Below, one piece after another: positions 19,111-30,650 of a stretch of 64,000 nt of DNA (position 1 is its first letter; the number at the start of each line of letters is the position of its first letter). The position numbers and the translations under genes are program-made. This DNA comes from Ceratobasidium sp. AG-K (Eukaryota; Basidiomycota; Agaricomycetes; Cantharellales; Ceratobasidiaceae). Below the pieces are notes generated by a model. It had not been told where the DNA came from and did not search any database. It saw nothing but the letters and a program-made list of their open reading frames with translations. The stretch is taken from the NCBI GenBank assembly GCA_037039685.1, contig JAWNGF010000008.1, positions 1,984,001 to 2,048,000 on the forward strand, given 5' to 3'.

Positions 19111-21627
19111 CATCTGAAGAGCTGCTACTACTGTTCCCAGCATCATTTGGTGCTGGAGGAGCAGGGTTAGCATCTGTGTAATCAGGATGTCCTTCCCAGT
19201 GATTGCCTGCAGAAGTAAAGTTCTTCAAGAACTGGTTCTGTTGCTTCTTCTGTTGCAGGTGTTGTGGAAGCTGAAATTGTTGTTGAAGTGGTTCTTCAGT
19301 AGTAGTTACTGTAGTTGGAGGTGGTGGTGCAAATTCTGTTGGTTGAATGTGCAAGGTATTGATTGGAGGAACCCTGCCTGGTACTCTAGTTGAGGATTGC
19401 TTTGTTGGAGGTACTTCAATCCTAGGTGGAGGAGAAGTTGGTGGGGTGCACTCTGAAATTGGTGATAATCAAGTTTAGGACATTTTGTATGGTGTAGACC
19501 AATTATAAGGATCCTTGGGTGGTTGTTAAGGTTTCCTTCTAATAGCAAAACCAGTTTGAGGGTAATTAATGACCTCTGGTTTTGGTTTTGCTTGGATATA
19601 GCTAGGTAATTCTTGTCCTTTACCCTTATCAGTGGTGGTAGAAAACTGTGTGGAAGTGACAGGATAGACAGTATTTGGTAGTACTGCTGGTGACAATTTG
19701 AACAGTAAGGAGTTGGAAGCTGTTTGACTGGTTGAAGCAACAGGGGAATGTCTTCCTTTTTGATCAGCCCAACTAGCTTGCTTAGTGACAAAATCTTTGG
19801 ATTTGATGGGTGTACTCTGAGTTACTTGTGCTGCAAAGTTACTTGCTTGTTGGATTGTTTCTTCATCAAGTCACCTAGATGCATCACTAAGGTTTGCTGG
19901 TGAGTGCTTCTGCAAAATAGATGGCATCTCTTGCCACCCTGGTGCTAGGGAATTTGGTGAATGAAGTTCATTAGGAATTGGACTAAGACTAGGGGAGGGA
20001 TCAGCAGAGATCCTTCTAAGTGATGGTTCCACAACGATCATTTCTCTTTCTTCCATTCAATAAATCTTGTAACTTTGGCCATGGGTAGGTTCATGATACA
20101 TAATCCATTGGTCATTTTCTCCCTTGTCCCATAATTCTTGAGAGTCAGAAGTCAATGATGTTGGATGTGGGTTATGTATGGTGTGAATGGTTGGTTCATG
20201 ATTCTCTTCTGAGTTGCTTGCTATCACTTGGGATGATATTTGAGATATTCTAGCTGGTGATAATCCAGTGATATCCCTGCAAATTGTGCACATATAAGCT
20301 GGCTCAGTAAGAGTATTGCCAGTTGTTGAAGGAGGTGGTTTAATGGGGGTTGTAGTGAGTGGTTTGGCAAATAGGTTGACAACCATGCAGGCTTGGAACT
20401 GCTAGGTTTTGGAGCCAACATTGGTTGTTGATTGGTGCTATTAGGGAACCTGAATGGGTTGGGACCAACCAGAGCTGGTTGAGGAATGCAAATGGCTTCT
20501 GGTTTGGAAGTAATGACTGTAGCATCTGGATCAGTAGTTCCAACTGCTACCAGATTTGCTAAATCATGAGCATCTAGTCCAGTGGTTTGAACAGCTGGAG
20601 ATGGGTTGTGGAACATATCCAGGTCATATAGGTAGCTAGTAACCTTGTCACAATTGTAGATAGCTGCTGCTGCAAACTCTTTGGTATCATAGGCACTATT
20701 TTCATAGGGCCAACAAGGTACTACCTTGAGCTTGATAGCTGGATTGGTATTTTGGACAGCCCTTTGCACATTTAACAGTGCATTTATTAGATCCAAGTAT
20801 GGTTGGTAAGTAGCATAACAAAATAATGCCAAAACAGTATGACTTGTATCATAATCTTGTGTCTTGATGCAAAATTGAGGCTTAAATGAACAGACTACAT
20901 CAAGTAGCTCAAATGCACAAAAGTCAATACTAGGAGGAGCTTCATCAAAGGTCCTATGAGCTGTCCCAATATTACTGAAAAAATTGTTCAAGATCAATTG
21001 AGCAGAATGTAAAGAAGACTGGTGTTGATTCACTAAATCTCTATCTTGGATGATTGTCCAAATGCAAGCAGCTAAGGGAATGGTGGTTGAATGGTACTCT
21101 TGATCTTCTGGAGACAGTTTAAAGAGTTAGGTGTGTTGTGGATAAGGGATCTATTGCTGAACCTCTGGTCTGCTAAGGAATGTATGCCTTTGGCAAAATT
21201 CAAGGTAATCATCCTTATTTATAGCAACAGACTCATTCATAGTGGGTGTGAACAAGATGTAGCTTTGTTGTCTGGAGGGGTGTGGTGATAGGGAGTCTGG
21301 AGAATCCACATGGTAATGTGCCCCTAGTTGGTGGGGGAAGTTACTGTGCATACTGCATGTACTGTGCACCAGTGAAATGGCAGTGGCCACTGTTTCAAGT
21401 TGTGCAACTAGATGACTGCTGAATGAAGTATTACTAACAGGATGCACAGTAGGTGGGGAGGAGGTGGTAATGTTGACAGGGACTGGTTGGGATGTGGAAT
21501 GCACAAAAGAGTGGGCTGAATTAACAGAACCCTGTTGTGAATGCCTGGAAAGTGGAACAGTTGGTAGATCAACAGGTTCAATAGGGAATGAGCCTGGAGG
21601 TCAGTGAACAGGAGTACCAGAAGGCAT
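19111..21627 (-). pseudogene. Gyp-0 gag-like frame, many stops and shifts
   Basis: Long in-phase stretch from ATG 21627 with a TGA soon after, further stops near 21,150 and 21,130, and a frame change near 20,380. The best-preserved part (about 20,390-21,033) reads as a soluble domain (SIDFCAFELLDVVCSFKPQF, KVVPCWPYENSAYDTKEFAA). Downstream there is YMCTICRDITG and a Ser/Pro-rich hinge (NPAPPAPNDAGNSSSSSSDE). I do not recognise the family; a retroelement gag is the likeliest reading. Confidence 0.5.
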
Positions 21628-21838
21628 GTTGACAAATGCCTAGTGATAGGAGAGAGCTTGGTAATGAGTAGACAATAGAGGACATCAAGGTGGTCACCAA
21701 TGTTATAGTTGCTATCTTTCCAACTCTTCCTAGCTTAATAGGTTTGGATGAGGTGGAAGGGGTCAAGGTAGCTGAGAAACAAGTGGTGGAGTTTGCAGTA
21801 AACTATTGCCTACTATATACTAAGCAATGGAATGTTGG

Positions 21839-22508
21839 TGTAACCAAGAATACAGAAGGATACTATGTAACTACAAGTATTCCCTGTGTTCCTGTACACA
21901 GTGCAACTAAACCAGATGCACACACTGAGATAGCTTACAAGCTAGATACAGTGTGCTGCAAGTGGTGTTGACTTAAGACCAAAGGTTTGGTGGACCTCAC
22001 TCACATGCTGCTATGAGACAGGGCTACCTGGTATAGAATTGGGACTTACCCAACTACCTAGTGAGTGGCATTAATGGTCAGACATCCTTAGGTGCAACAA
22101 TGGCTTGTTAACACAATTATAAGAGTGAGGCAAAAGGAATAGATTGAGCTATGAGCTAGAGACAGCAGAGAGTACCTGAGTACAGTAGTAAAGGTAGGTA
22201 AAAGGTGATAAAAGATAGAGGTACATTCAGTGGCCTCAGAGGCTGGCCTTCAATACATGAGAACAAGATTGTACATGATACTGCAGACTGGGGGCACAGT
22301 TGCTGTGCATTCCTATGCAAGAGAACTGGAGGTGGACTGTGCATTACTGCACAACTGTGGGCACTGTCGACTTTGCATTACTGTGCAAAGGTCTAGGCCT
22401 GACTGTCCGCACAGTAAAGGCTATGCAATTGTATGTCTAGTGGCTAATCACAATGTTAGGAGGGGTAAGTGGAAGTGATATGGATATATGAGGTGCAGAT
22501 ATGGCACA
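21839..22508 (-). repeat. Candidate 5' LTR of Gyp-0
   Basis: Roughly 670 bp, clearly similar (about three quarters by eye) to 30651-31289 in the same direction. Shared blocks include ATTGGGACTTACCCAACTA and ACTGGGGGCACAGT. Ends fit TGTGCC...TTACA on the minus strand. Exact borders are uncertain. Confidence 0.5.
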
Positions 22509-23721
22509 TATATACATAAAAAACCTAAGGTGCACTAAGTCCATAGTCAGTGCTTAGTTGTATTGGTGCATATAGTATGTGATCTGTCACAGAGGGGAGA
22601 TGGGTAATTTGGTGCCATCCAGCAAGCAAGGGGACTGTAAGCTTAAATTGGAGCCAAAGTCATGTGCCTATTAGCAAAAAAGGCTTAATCAGTTGCCAGA
22701 TGTGGAATTTCCAATTCGCCACAACTTGTCAGCAGGTGTGTCCTGTTCCAAGGAATTCCAAATCACTCATCCACACCTTATTTGGACTGGTGGCAAGCAA
22801 GAAAATCGCAAATTCCTTTCCCAGACACACGTCTTTTTGATGGAAATTTCCAACTCTGGTGAACCTAAAATGTATCATTGAACATGGCTAGCATAACAGG
22901 TAGGGCTCCGCCCTAGTCTAGCCATGATGTTCAGTCTTATCATTCTACACCCACTACTCAAGTTTTGATCCACCACACGTGTATGTACATAGTGATGAAT
23001 ACCAAATAAGAGACTCATGTATTCTCATTACTCAGGCATCTTCTGATCATATCAAGTGCCAAACCTGCCTCTGAGTGTCCCCTAGATAATGAATTTGGGC
23101 TGGTGGTATTCAGATTGCCAACCATGCCCTTTGATTGATTGAATTCAATGTATGTACCTTCCTCTCTCTCTACTGTGTCCTACTCTTTCTCTGCTCTATT
23201 ATATCTCGTTTCTCTTATCTTGTGTTTTGTTTGAGCTGCTCTTATCCTGCTTGGGCATTGCTTTTGACTCGACTTTCCTTTCCCAGGCTAAACTTGAGAC
23301 ATTTTTGATAAAATCACTCCCATCATCTCCCTCCTAATTACCTCTTCACATAACCACATGTTCCATTTTGCCATATGTTACCAGGCCATTTGTGTGCAAC
23401 AGATGATAAACAAAACAATCCCTCTGTGATTCTCACTCTAGTGATTGACTTAGCTTGGTCTCCTGACACTACTGGGCATTAAAAATGCAATGCTCAAAGG
23501 CTAAACCAGTACTTTCTGGGAGGCTCTTGGTTTGTTTAATAGGTCCTCATATTTCAAAGTAATTCATACTACTTATCAGCTCAAGGAGAACTTCCTAGGC
23601 TCTGTGTCCTGCTCCCTTTTGGGCACTACATCCAATACATGACCTTAAGTACAACTGTGAAGACTCTAATTGTATTCACTACAGCAAACAGGTGCTGGAT
23701 CCCAAACAACACAGTATATGC
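22509..23721. other. No gene recognised between Gyp-0 and Gyp-4
   Basis: Low-GC sequence with only short frames, no recognisable protein motif and no clear repeat boundary. It may be further transposon debris. Confidence 0.4.
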
Positions 23722-24231
23722 TGTCACAACCTGCTCAGAGAAGGGTTGTTTGAGACTGATGAGTGGCTCTTAGTGCCTGAGAATCACTGAGAGGCTCCAA
23801 AACATGTTGGATAACCTCCTCAGGGCAAAGTAGGGTGGGTAAACTACAAGGTAAATTGTTCTTGGGATTCCAAGACAATTTCCCTTGCATCCTTTATAGC
23901 AAACAGAAGAAAGGAAGCACTATCTACATGGGGAAAGCACAACAGTCCAAAAGCAGCATGAAAGGAACATCAGAACAAGAAGAGTGCATAGCACATGGGG
24001 ATCAATGCGCAACGCTCCGGAAAAATCACAGACCAGGGAATACATGTCATTTATCCATGGGTACAAAGGGCTAAGCAAAAGAAGCAACAACAAAGGAGTA
24101 AACAACAAAAAAAACTATTGGCAGTCAACAAGCACACAACAGGGGAAAAACAACAAACAGAACAACAAAGGCAGCCAACAAGCAATGAAGGCGCAGCACA
24201 CAAACCATTGTCAGGAGCAAGGCTTGTGACA
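23722..24231 (-). repeat. 3' LTR of Gyp-4
   Basis: 510 bp. On the minus strand it begins TGTCACAAGCC and ends GGTTGTGACA. A TATAAAGG box lies at 23891-23898 and the self-primer segment AAGAACAATTTAC at 23851-23863. Confidence 0.88.
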
Positions 24232-24244
24232 TTGCCCCCCCTAA
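24232..24244 (-). promoter_or_regulatory. Gyp-4 polypurine tract
   Basis: Minus strand TTAGGGGGGGCAA abuts the 3' LTR. Confidence 0.78.
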
Positions 24245-24783
24245 AATGGACCGTTGGTGGAGTCATTGGACCATTGCTGCTTGCCCCAACCTACTTGGAA
24301 ATTGCTGCCCCAATCAGAAGCAACTGGAGGCTCTGGAAACCATCCACAACTTGCCATAGGCTCCTCTGGAAGTGATTGAGGCTCTGGGTACTGGAGGAGA
24401 GCTGGATTGGGCTCTTGATCGTCTCTGAGCATGAGTTGATTGAAAGAAACATGCAATTCCTTGTCATTTCCGATGTAGAACTGGTCTATGTACTCAGATA
24501 GGAAGACTGCAACCTCCAGTGGGCAGTTTTTGTAGCGATGCCAAGCAATCACCTTGTGGAAATTGCGGAAATTGCGTGCAATAAAATGGTGTCAGCAATA
24601 GAAGGGACCGCTGCGCAGGGAAGTGGGATTGTCGCTGCTAAGGTAATAAAGATAGCCATAGCGCACATGGTAGAAAAGATCAGGCCCCTTGCGCAAGCAG
24701 GCACACTTGGTAGCAGCAGGAATGAGCCCAAAGCGCAGGTAGGGGATGCCTGAGTCTAGTTTGCTTTTGAAGCCTTCTGGCAT
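24241..24783 (-). pseudogene. Gyp-4 accessory frame with one stop
   Basis: ATG 24783 (MPEGFKSKLD), TGA at 24592-24594, then in the same phase to TAG at 24241-24243, beside the polypurine tract. It overlaps the pol end by 28 nt. Aromatic-rich first half (LFYHVRYGYLYYLS) and a Pro/Glu/Trp-rich end. No family recognised. Confidence 0.5.
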
Positions 24784-27700
24784 GTAGTGGAGGTAGGTAT
24801 CCAAGCTGCCCCAGCGGTTGAAAGGGGTGTTATTGTGGGGTCAATGAATGGATATGATGGACAGCAGTAGAGGAGTTTTGGCAGAGCTTGGGGTGCTTGA
24901 GTGAGGCAATGGCTGCAAGAAGGCGGGTTTTTGGTGGCATTGGACTTGCATTTGCCGGCTGCCCTTTTAACCTGAGGTAGGGCGCATGGAACTGGATCAT
25001 CAGGCAGTGGGGCATCAGGAAAATTAGTGTAGAAGTCCTGCAGTTTGTCCTCCAAGTGCACAAGATCAGAAGCAGGCTCAAAAGTGTCATCCTGCGGTCC
25101 ATAGCCTTGCCAATGAACCCTGTACTTCCAGAGTCCATCTTCCAGCTTCCAATCAATCAGTTTGTCCACCTCATAAACATCTGCCCCAGCTTCTGTGATT
25201 ACAGGGGGTGGCTGTTGGAAGTTGCGCTTGAAATCAATGTTCTGCTTTACTTCAGAGAGTGGAGCAACATGGAAAACATCGTGGATCTTCATTGTCTCAG
25301 GGGGCACTAAGTGGTAAGCGTGGGAGCCTATGTGCTCCAGAACGGGGAAGGGACCATATCGCTTGTGATCCAGCTTCTTGTTGGGGCGTTGGGACTTGAT
25401 ATGTGTGCCTAACAACCATACTTTATCTCCAACTTCAAATTCTGGCATAGAAACTCCGTGATCTGCCGCTCTGTAGCGCTCCTGAGTCAATTTCAGTGTT
25501 GCCTGCACCTCCTCTATCACTGCTCTGAGTTCTGAAGCCCTATCATCAGCAACCAGCGTTCCTGTGGGTTCCAGGCTTGGCGAGATGGCAGGAGAGCGGC
25601 CATACACAAGCCCAAAGGGAGATAATCTAGTGGCTTCACTCTTGGAGTTATTGTGACAGAACTCAGCAAGAGGTAGTAAATCCACCCAGTCTGTCTGACT
25701 GTGGTTGATGAAAGTGCGCAAATAAGCCTCTAGCAATTGATTCAGTTGCTCAGTTTGGCCATCAGTTTGTGGATGATAAGCTGTGGAAAATGCAGGGTCA
25801 ATTTGCAGCGCCTTGTACAGTACTTTAAAGAATTTGCTGTTGGAAGTTGAGCCTCTGTCTGAAACTGTTTGCTTAGGAGTGCCATGGAGACACCAAACCT
25901 TCTTGAGGAAGAGATCTGCCACTTCTTCTGCTGTTGATGCTTCTTTGCATGGGATGAAATGCACCATTTTGGAGAAGCAATCAACAACAACCAGGATGCT
26001 ATCAAGGCCCTTGCTCTTGGGAAGTTTGACAATCAAATCATTGGAGATATCCTTCCAAGGGCCAGCAGGAATAGGTAATGGCTGAAGGGGAGCATGCTTT
26101 TCTGTGCCCATGCTCCTTTGGCGGATTTCGCAGGAATTCATGGAGCAATTGACTTGAAACTTTATAGCAGGCCAGTAGTAGTGCCTAGATATTAGCTCTA
26201 GAGTGCTAGCGTGTCCCTGGTGACAGACAGCCAGAGTGTCATGGAAGTGAGATAGCAACTCCTGTTTGAGCTCAGGTTCATCTGGAACAACAATTCTGCC
26301 TTGGTAAAACAACACTCCTTTGCTTAGAGTGTAATCTTTGAACTTCTGAGCAATGGAATGCGGCATTCTAGCAGGTTCCAAGGCGGCAGACATCACAGTG
26401 TCAAGGCTAGGGTCATCAAGAAGCGCCTCTTTGAGTTTCTCAAGGAAGGAAGCACTGATCACAGCAGAGAAGCCAGAAAATTGATCCTCCCTGATCATTG
26501 GTTGAGGAAGAGGCTCTTCTGCCGTGTTATCTGCGTGTCTGGACAAGGCATCCAGTTTCTGGGACTGTTTACCTGGCCTGTAAGCGATGACAAAGTTGTA
26601 AGAGGCAAGTAGCAGATACCAGTGCGCATGATGATATTTGAAAGTCCTAGCAGTTTCCCATTATTCCAAGTTCTTGTCATCAGTGAAGACAGTGATTGGT
26701 TGCTCAGTTCCTTCCAGGAAAATGCACTAGTGTTCAAAAGACCAAATAATAGCCAATAATTCCTTATCATGAGTGTCATAGTTCAGCTCAGCAGGGGAGA
26801 AGCTTGCAGACATCCAGGCAACAGTGTGCAAGCGACCATCAGCCTGTCTCTGTGACAGCACAGCACCCAGGGCGGTTCCAGAAGCATATGTCTCCAGGAA
26901 ATAGGGCAGCTTCTCATCTGGATGTGCAAGAGTGGGTTCCCTGCAAATTGCTTCCTTGATGGCATCAAATGAGCACTGCTCAGCCTCAGTCCATTGCCAG
27001 GCAACCTCCTTCTTGGTGAGATCATTCAAAGGGCATGCTAAGCGGCTGAAATCAGGCACAAAGTGGCAATAGAAGTTGGTGAAGCCCAGGAATGCTTGGA
27101 CTTGTTTCACAGTGAGAGGAGCAGGCCATTCCTTGACTGCTTGAACCTTGTCCTTTTCCATGGAGATGCCCTCAGGAGTGATCACTAGGCCAATATGGTT
27201 TACTGAGGTGACAAAGAAGTGACACTTGGCAGGGTTGCAGAACAACTGATTGTCCCTGAGTTGCTGAAGCACTTCTTTGACACGTTCCTCATGCTCAGCA
27301 ACAGAATTGGAGAAGATCAGGATGTTGTCAAGGTAAACAATGGCCGCAAAGTCCAGCAGGTCACAGAAAATGTTGTTCATGAAGTGTTGGATGACTATCC
27401 AGAGCACAGATCCAGCTTGGTGAAGATTTTGGCATGTTTAAGCTTCTCCACAAGGTCCTCTTGGCATGGCAGGGGTAGCAATCTTTGATAGTGTTGTTGT
27501 TAAGGCAACAATAATCATTCACTAATCTCAGGTCATCAAGTCCCTTGAGAACAAACATCACATGAGCGCCGCCAGGTGAAGTACTTGGCTTAAGTTTCCT
27601 GGCAGCAAGCTCAGTGTCAATGTACAGCTTGAGAACAGTGGACTCCTTGGGTGTCATAGAATAGATAGGCCCCCAGGAAACATCCTTTCCAGGCTCCAAG

Positions 27701-28274
27701 TTGATTTCACAGTCATAGGGGCAATGACCTGGCAGTTTGACAAAGAATTCCTTGCCAAAGATGCTTAGGAAGTCATGAGACATTGGGGGAACAATCTTGT
27801 GACGGGGGGAAACTTCTGCCAGTCTAGACTCCATGGGTATGTGTGGAAGAACCTCAAGAGTTGACCAATTGATGTCAGGGTTAGATTCTTGTAACCAGGG
27901 CATGCCTAGAATCATGTCTCAGTCTCCAAGCAGCAAGCAGTAAAAGGATTGGGTGAAGGAATGTGCAAGGGCAGTGAATTTGAAGCAGCATTTGAACCTG
28001 ATGGCTTCCCTGACTTCTTTGCCATTGATTCCAACAACTGGGTGTGCTGCTGGCAGCTCAGTGGGGGTCACAGAGTGCCAGCAAGCAAATTTGGGGTCGA
28101 TGAAGTTGGCAGATGAATCAGAGTCAAGCAAAGTGGAATAGCAGTCTGTGATTCTCTCAATGTCAATAGGTAGAATGGGGGTTGTATCTTTGTGAAGAGC
28201 AGCACAGTACAGAGGTTCTGAAGACAAAGGAAGATTATTGGTGCATGTAGACACAATACAACAGCGCCCTAGAC
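24756..28274 (-). pseudogene. Gyp-4 pol: RT deletion and several stops
   Basis: Protease with DSDSSANF (G of DSG changed). TGA at 27919-27921; frame change near 27,480; roughly 40 RT codons missing between KLDL and the QHFMNNIF block at about 27,400, removing the conserved MPFGL region. YLDN replaces YLDD at 27324-27335; TAG at 26727-26729 and TAA near 26,664. The integrase and chromodomain portion (24756-26546) is open and well preserved: HQGHASTLELISRHYYWP, SDRGSTSNS, AYHPQTDGQTEQL, YEVDKLIDWKLEDGLWKYRV. The tail carries CSHC and CC cysteines. Confidence 0.86.
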
Positions 28275-29907
28275 TTTTCCCAACTGCTGAGAGGCGTCCA
28301 CAACTTCCTCAATGGTTCCAGCTTTTCCACACTCCTTTTTGGGGGTTTCCACTTGCCATCCAGTTTTGCAGTGTTCAAACTTGTGATTTCTGCCACATTG
28401 GATGCATTGCCCAGCAGTGCAATGCTTGTCCTTGATTTCCCGGTAAACAAAGCCTGCAGACTTGCCCTGGGCGAGTCTAGAAGTAGCTGGACTGGTTCCT
28501 GAGGCACGGCAAGCTTCAAATACCGTGTTGTCAATCAAACAAGCAGTGGAAATGAGCTGATTGAGGGTGGTGATACTTTGAGTGATTGTGAACTCAATCA
28601 GCTTCTGGCGGACTTCTGGCTTGAGTCCTTGGCGGAATGCGGCCATCAGGGCTTTGTCCTGCCACTCCAGATCACCCATAAGAATGCAGAAATTGGTGGA
28701 ATAATCACTGGCTGAGCGGGTTTGAGTTAAAGTGTGAATCTTGCCCTCTGCTACTTGTTTTGCTGCAGGATCTGACCACTGAGAAATGAATCCTGAGTCA
28801 AACCGATCCAGCTAGTCAGGAGGGGATCAGCATCTCCATTGACAAGTTTGTTGAGGTGGAACTGCACCCAATTACGCAGCTGGCTTTCTTTCAGGTTCCT
28901 CAGGACATAGGTGATCTTGAAATGATCAGAGGGAAAGGAAGATTGGTTGGCAAGGAAGTAGGCCTTGCATTCCAGCATAAATGATTTTGCTCCAGGGCCC
29001 TTCTTGCTATCATACCGCTCAGGGCTGGGGATCTTGGATTTGGGAATGGGAGCACCAAGGGTCTGGCTTAATCCTTGGATCAAAGTGCTCAAAGGAGCAG
29101 ATAAAGAGCGCCCCAGAGCCTCTCCCATCATCACCATGGCCTCATGCTTCTCCTGGGCTTCTGGAGAGTGTCTCATGGTTGGGAAACGTGGCTGATGCTG
29201 GTCTGCAGTGGGATTGGGATTTGGGGTCTGCCCATAGGCTGCAAGAGAGCGGATAGATTGATGTCATCCTCCAGAGCCTTATTCTTTCCTTTTCCATGCC
29301 CCATATGATTTGCAGAGGGTTCAGGGTTGCTTTGGGTGTTCACAAAGCAAATGGTGGAGGAAGAGGGGAATGCAGATGCTTGTAAAGGCGCAGGGGTTTT
29401 ACTTTTGATTGTTGGGTGATGAGGGACACTTCCCTGAGGGACCAGCTGACCCAAATTGCATGGGGACTTGGTAATCGCGCATAGCAGAGCTCTTAACTGC
29501 TGAGAGGGCCTGGGGTAGTCTTCCACTGAGATGGATGAGATCCCTGCTCTCATGGGGGGTGCTGCTGGCTTGGGGGCTTCTGTATTGATTGCCTGGTTGA
29601 CAGCCCGGTCGACCTCCTGTTCTAAGTGAGCCTTCAGGGTGTTTTCCAGCTCCGGGATGCATTTCAAGAGCGTTTGAGTGAGATTCTCCATCATTTGAGA
29701 GATATTGATGGGTTCTTCAATTGGTTGGTTGTAAATTGTGCTGCAAATGCAATCTAGTTTTCTCCAATCTTTGTCCATGAACAGGTGCATGCCTCTCAAG
29801 GTACTTTTGCTTTCTGGGTGTTGAGAGCAATTTGTACCTGGTGCTGGAGAGTTCTCCCTTGTTCCTGAGATTGAAACCAATTGTCCTGCTGTTGATTTGC
29901 GCTCCAT
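28269..29907 (-). pseudogene. Gyp-4 gag with two frameshifts
   Basis: ATG at 29907. Frame breaks occur near 29,175 and 28,750-28,680. Order: N-terminal helical domain (RGMHLFMDKDWRKLDCICST, ENTLKAHLEQEVDRAVNQAI), Pro-rich linker, gag core (SPERYDSKKGPGAKSFMLEC, DKALMAAFRQGLKPEVRQKL) and a knuckle CIQCGRNHKFEHC (CX2CX3HX4C spacing, one residue short of canonical). It ends QQLGKV directly after a GGGAAAA heptamer. Confidence 0.83.
28275..28281 (-). promoter_or_regulatory. Gyp-4 -1 frameshift slippery site GGGAAAA
   Basis: Gag codons TTG GGA AAA GTC TAG: the heptamer is in phase and the stop follows one codon later. The -1 frame reads through to STCTNNLPLSS and the protease. Confidence 0.75.
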
Positions 29908-30077
29908 AGAGGCGCCTGAAGAAGATTACGTGCTTGGCAAAGATGGGCTTCAGAATGGGGCTAGTGTTGCCACTGAGGATGAGCCTAGGAATGTGCCTGT
30001 TGATGGCTTGGACAATGTGCAGCTAATGAGAGCAATGGAAAGCAAGTTTGGGGTGATGTGGATGACTACAGCCAAGT

Positions 30078-30090
30078 AAGAACGATTTAC
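30078..30090 (-). promoter_or_regulatory. Gyp-4 self-primer-type primer-binding site
   Basis: Minus strand GTAAATCGTTCTT, 2 nt inside the LTR. It matches the complement of AAGAACAATTTAC from the 3' LTR at 12 of 13 positions. The 5' LTR copy is more diverged, as expected for an old element. Confidence 0.65.
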
Positions 30091-30092
30091 AA

Positions 30093-30601
30093 TATCACAA
30101 CCTGCTCAGAGAGGGGTTGTTTGAGGCTTAATGAGCGGCTCTTAGGCCTGAAAATCACTCAGAGGCTCCAAAAGACCTTGGATATCCTCCTCATGGCAAA
30201 ATAGAGTGGGTTAACAACAAGCTGAATTGTTCTTGGGATTCCAATACAATTTCACTTGCATCTTTTATAGCAAACAGAGGAAAGGAAGTGCTATCTACAT
30301 GAGGAAAGCAAAACAGTCCAAAAGGAGCATGAAAAGAACATCAGAACAAGAAGAGCGCGTAGCACATGGGGATCATTGCACAGCGCTCTGGAAAAATCAC
30401 AACCAGAGAATATATGCCACTGATCCCCGTGTCTAAAGGGCTAAGCAAGAGAAGCAACAACAAAGGAGCAAATAACAAAACAAACAACGTGGCAGCCAAC
30501 AAGCACACAGCAGTGGGCAAACCACACACACAACAACAACGGCAGCCAACAGCAATGAAGGCGCAGCACACAGACCCCTGTCAGGCGCAAGGCTTGTTAC
30601 A
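30093..30601 (-). repeat. 5' LTR of Gyp-4
   Basis: 509 bp, visibly diverged from the 3' LTR at scattered positions and so an older insertion than Gyp-1 or Gyp-5. The start (TGTAACAAGCC) and end (GTGATA) both carry point changes. Confidence 0.86.
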
Positions 30602-30650
30602 AGTTTGTAGTAATCAATGTTATATTGTATCATAACTAATAAAAAGAGTG

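Larger units (their letters stand above)
19111..22508 (-). mobile_element. Gyp-0: decayed LTR element, host of Gyp-2 and Gyp-3 insertions
   Basis: Remnant made of a candidate 5' LTR (21839-22508) and a gag-like frame (21627 leftward to 19111). The frame resumes in 13628-13668 once Gyp-3 and its target copy are discounted, and is finally cut by the Gyp-2 LTR at 13627. Everything downstream is lost or off-window. The identification as a retroelement rests on the layout and the low-complexity gag-like protein, not on a pol domain. Confidence 0.5.
23722..30601 (-). mobile_element. Gyp-4: decayed Ty3/gypsy chromovirus
   Basis: LTRs 30093-30601 (5') and 23722-24231 (3'), PBS 30078-30090, gag, pol, accessory frame and polypurine tract 24232-24244. 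The inner TG of the 5' LTR copy is mutated to TA. Flanking pentamers (TATGC left, AGTTT right) do not match, so no target duplication survives. Many frame breaks and an RT deletion show it is inactive. Confidence 0.88.

Noticed and set aside
23717..30606. Target duplication for Gyp-4
   Set aside because: TATGC and AGTTT do not match, nor do shifts by a base or two; the element is too decayed or recombined.
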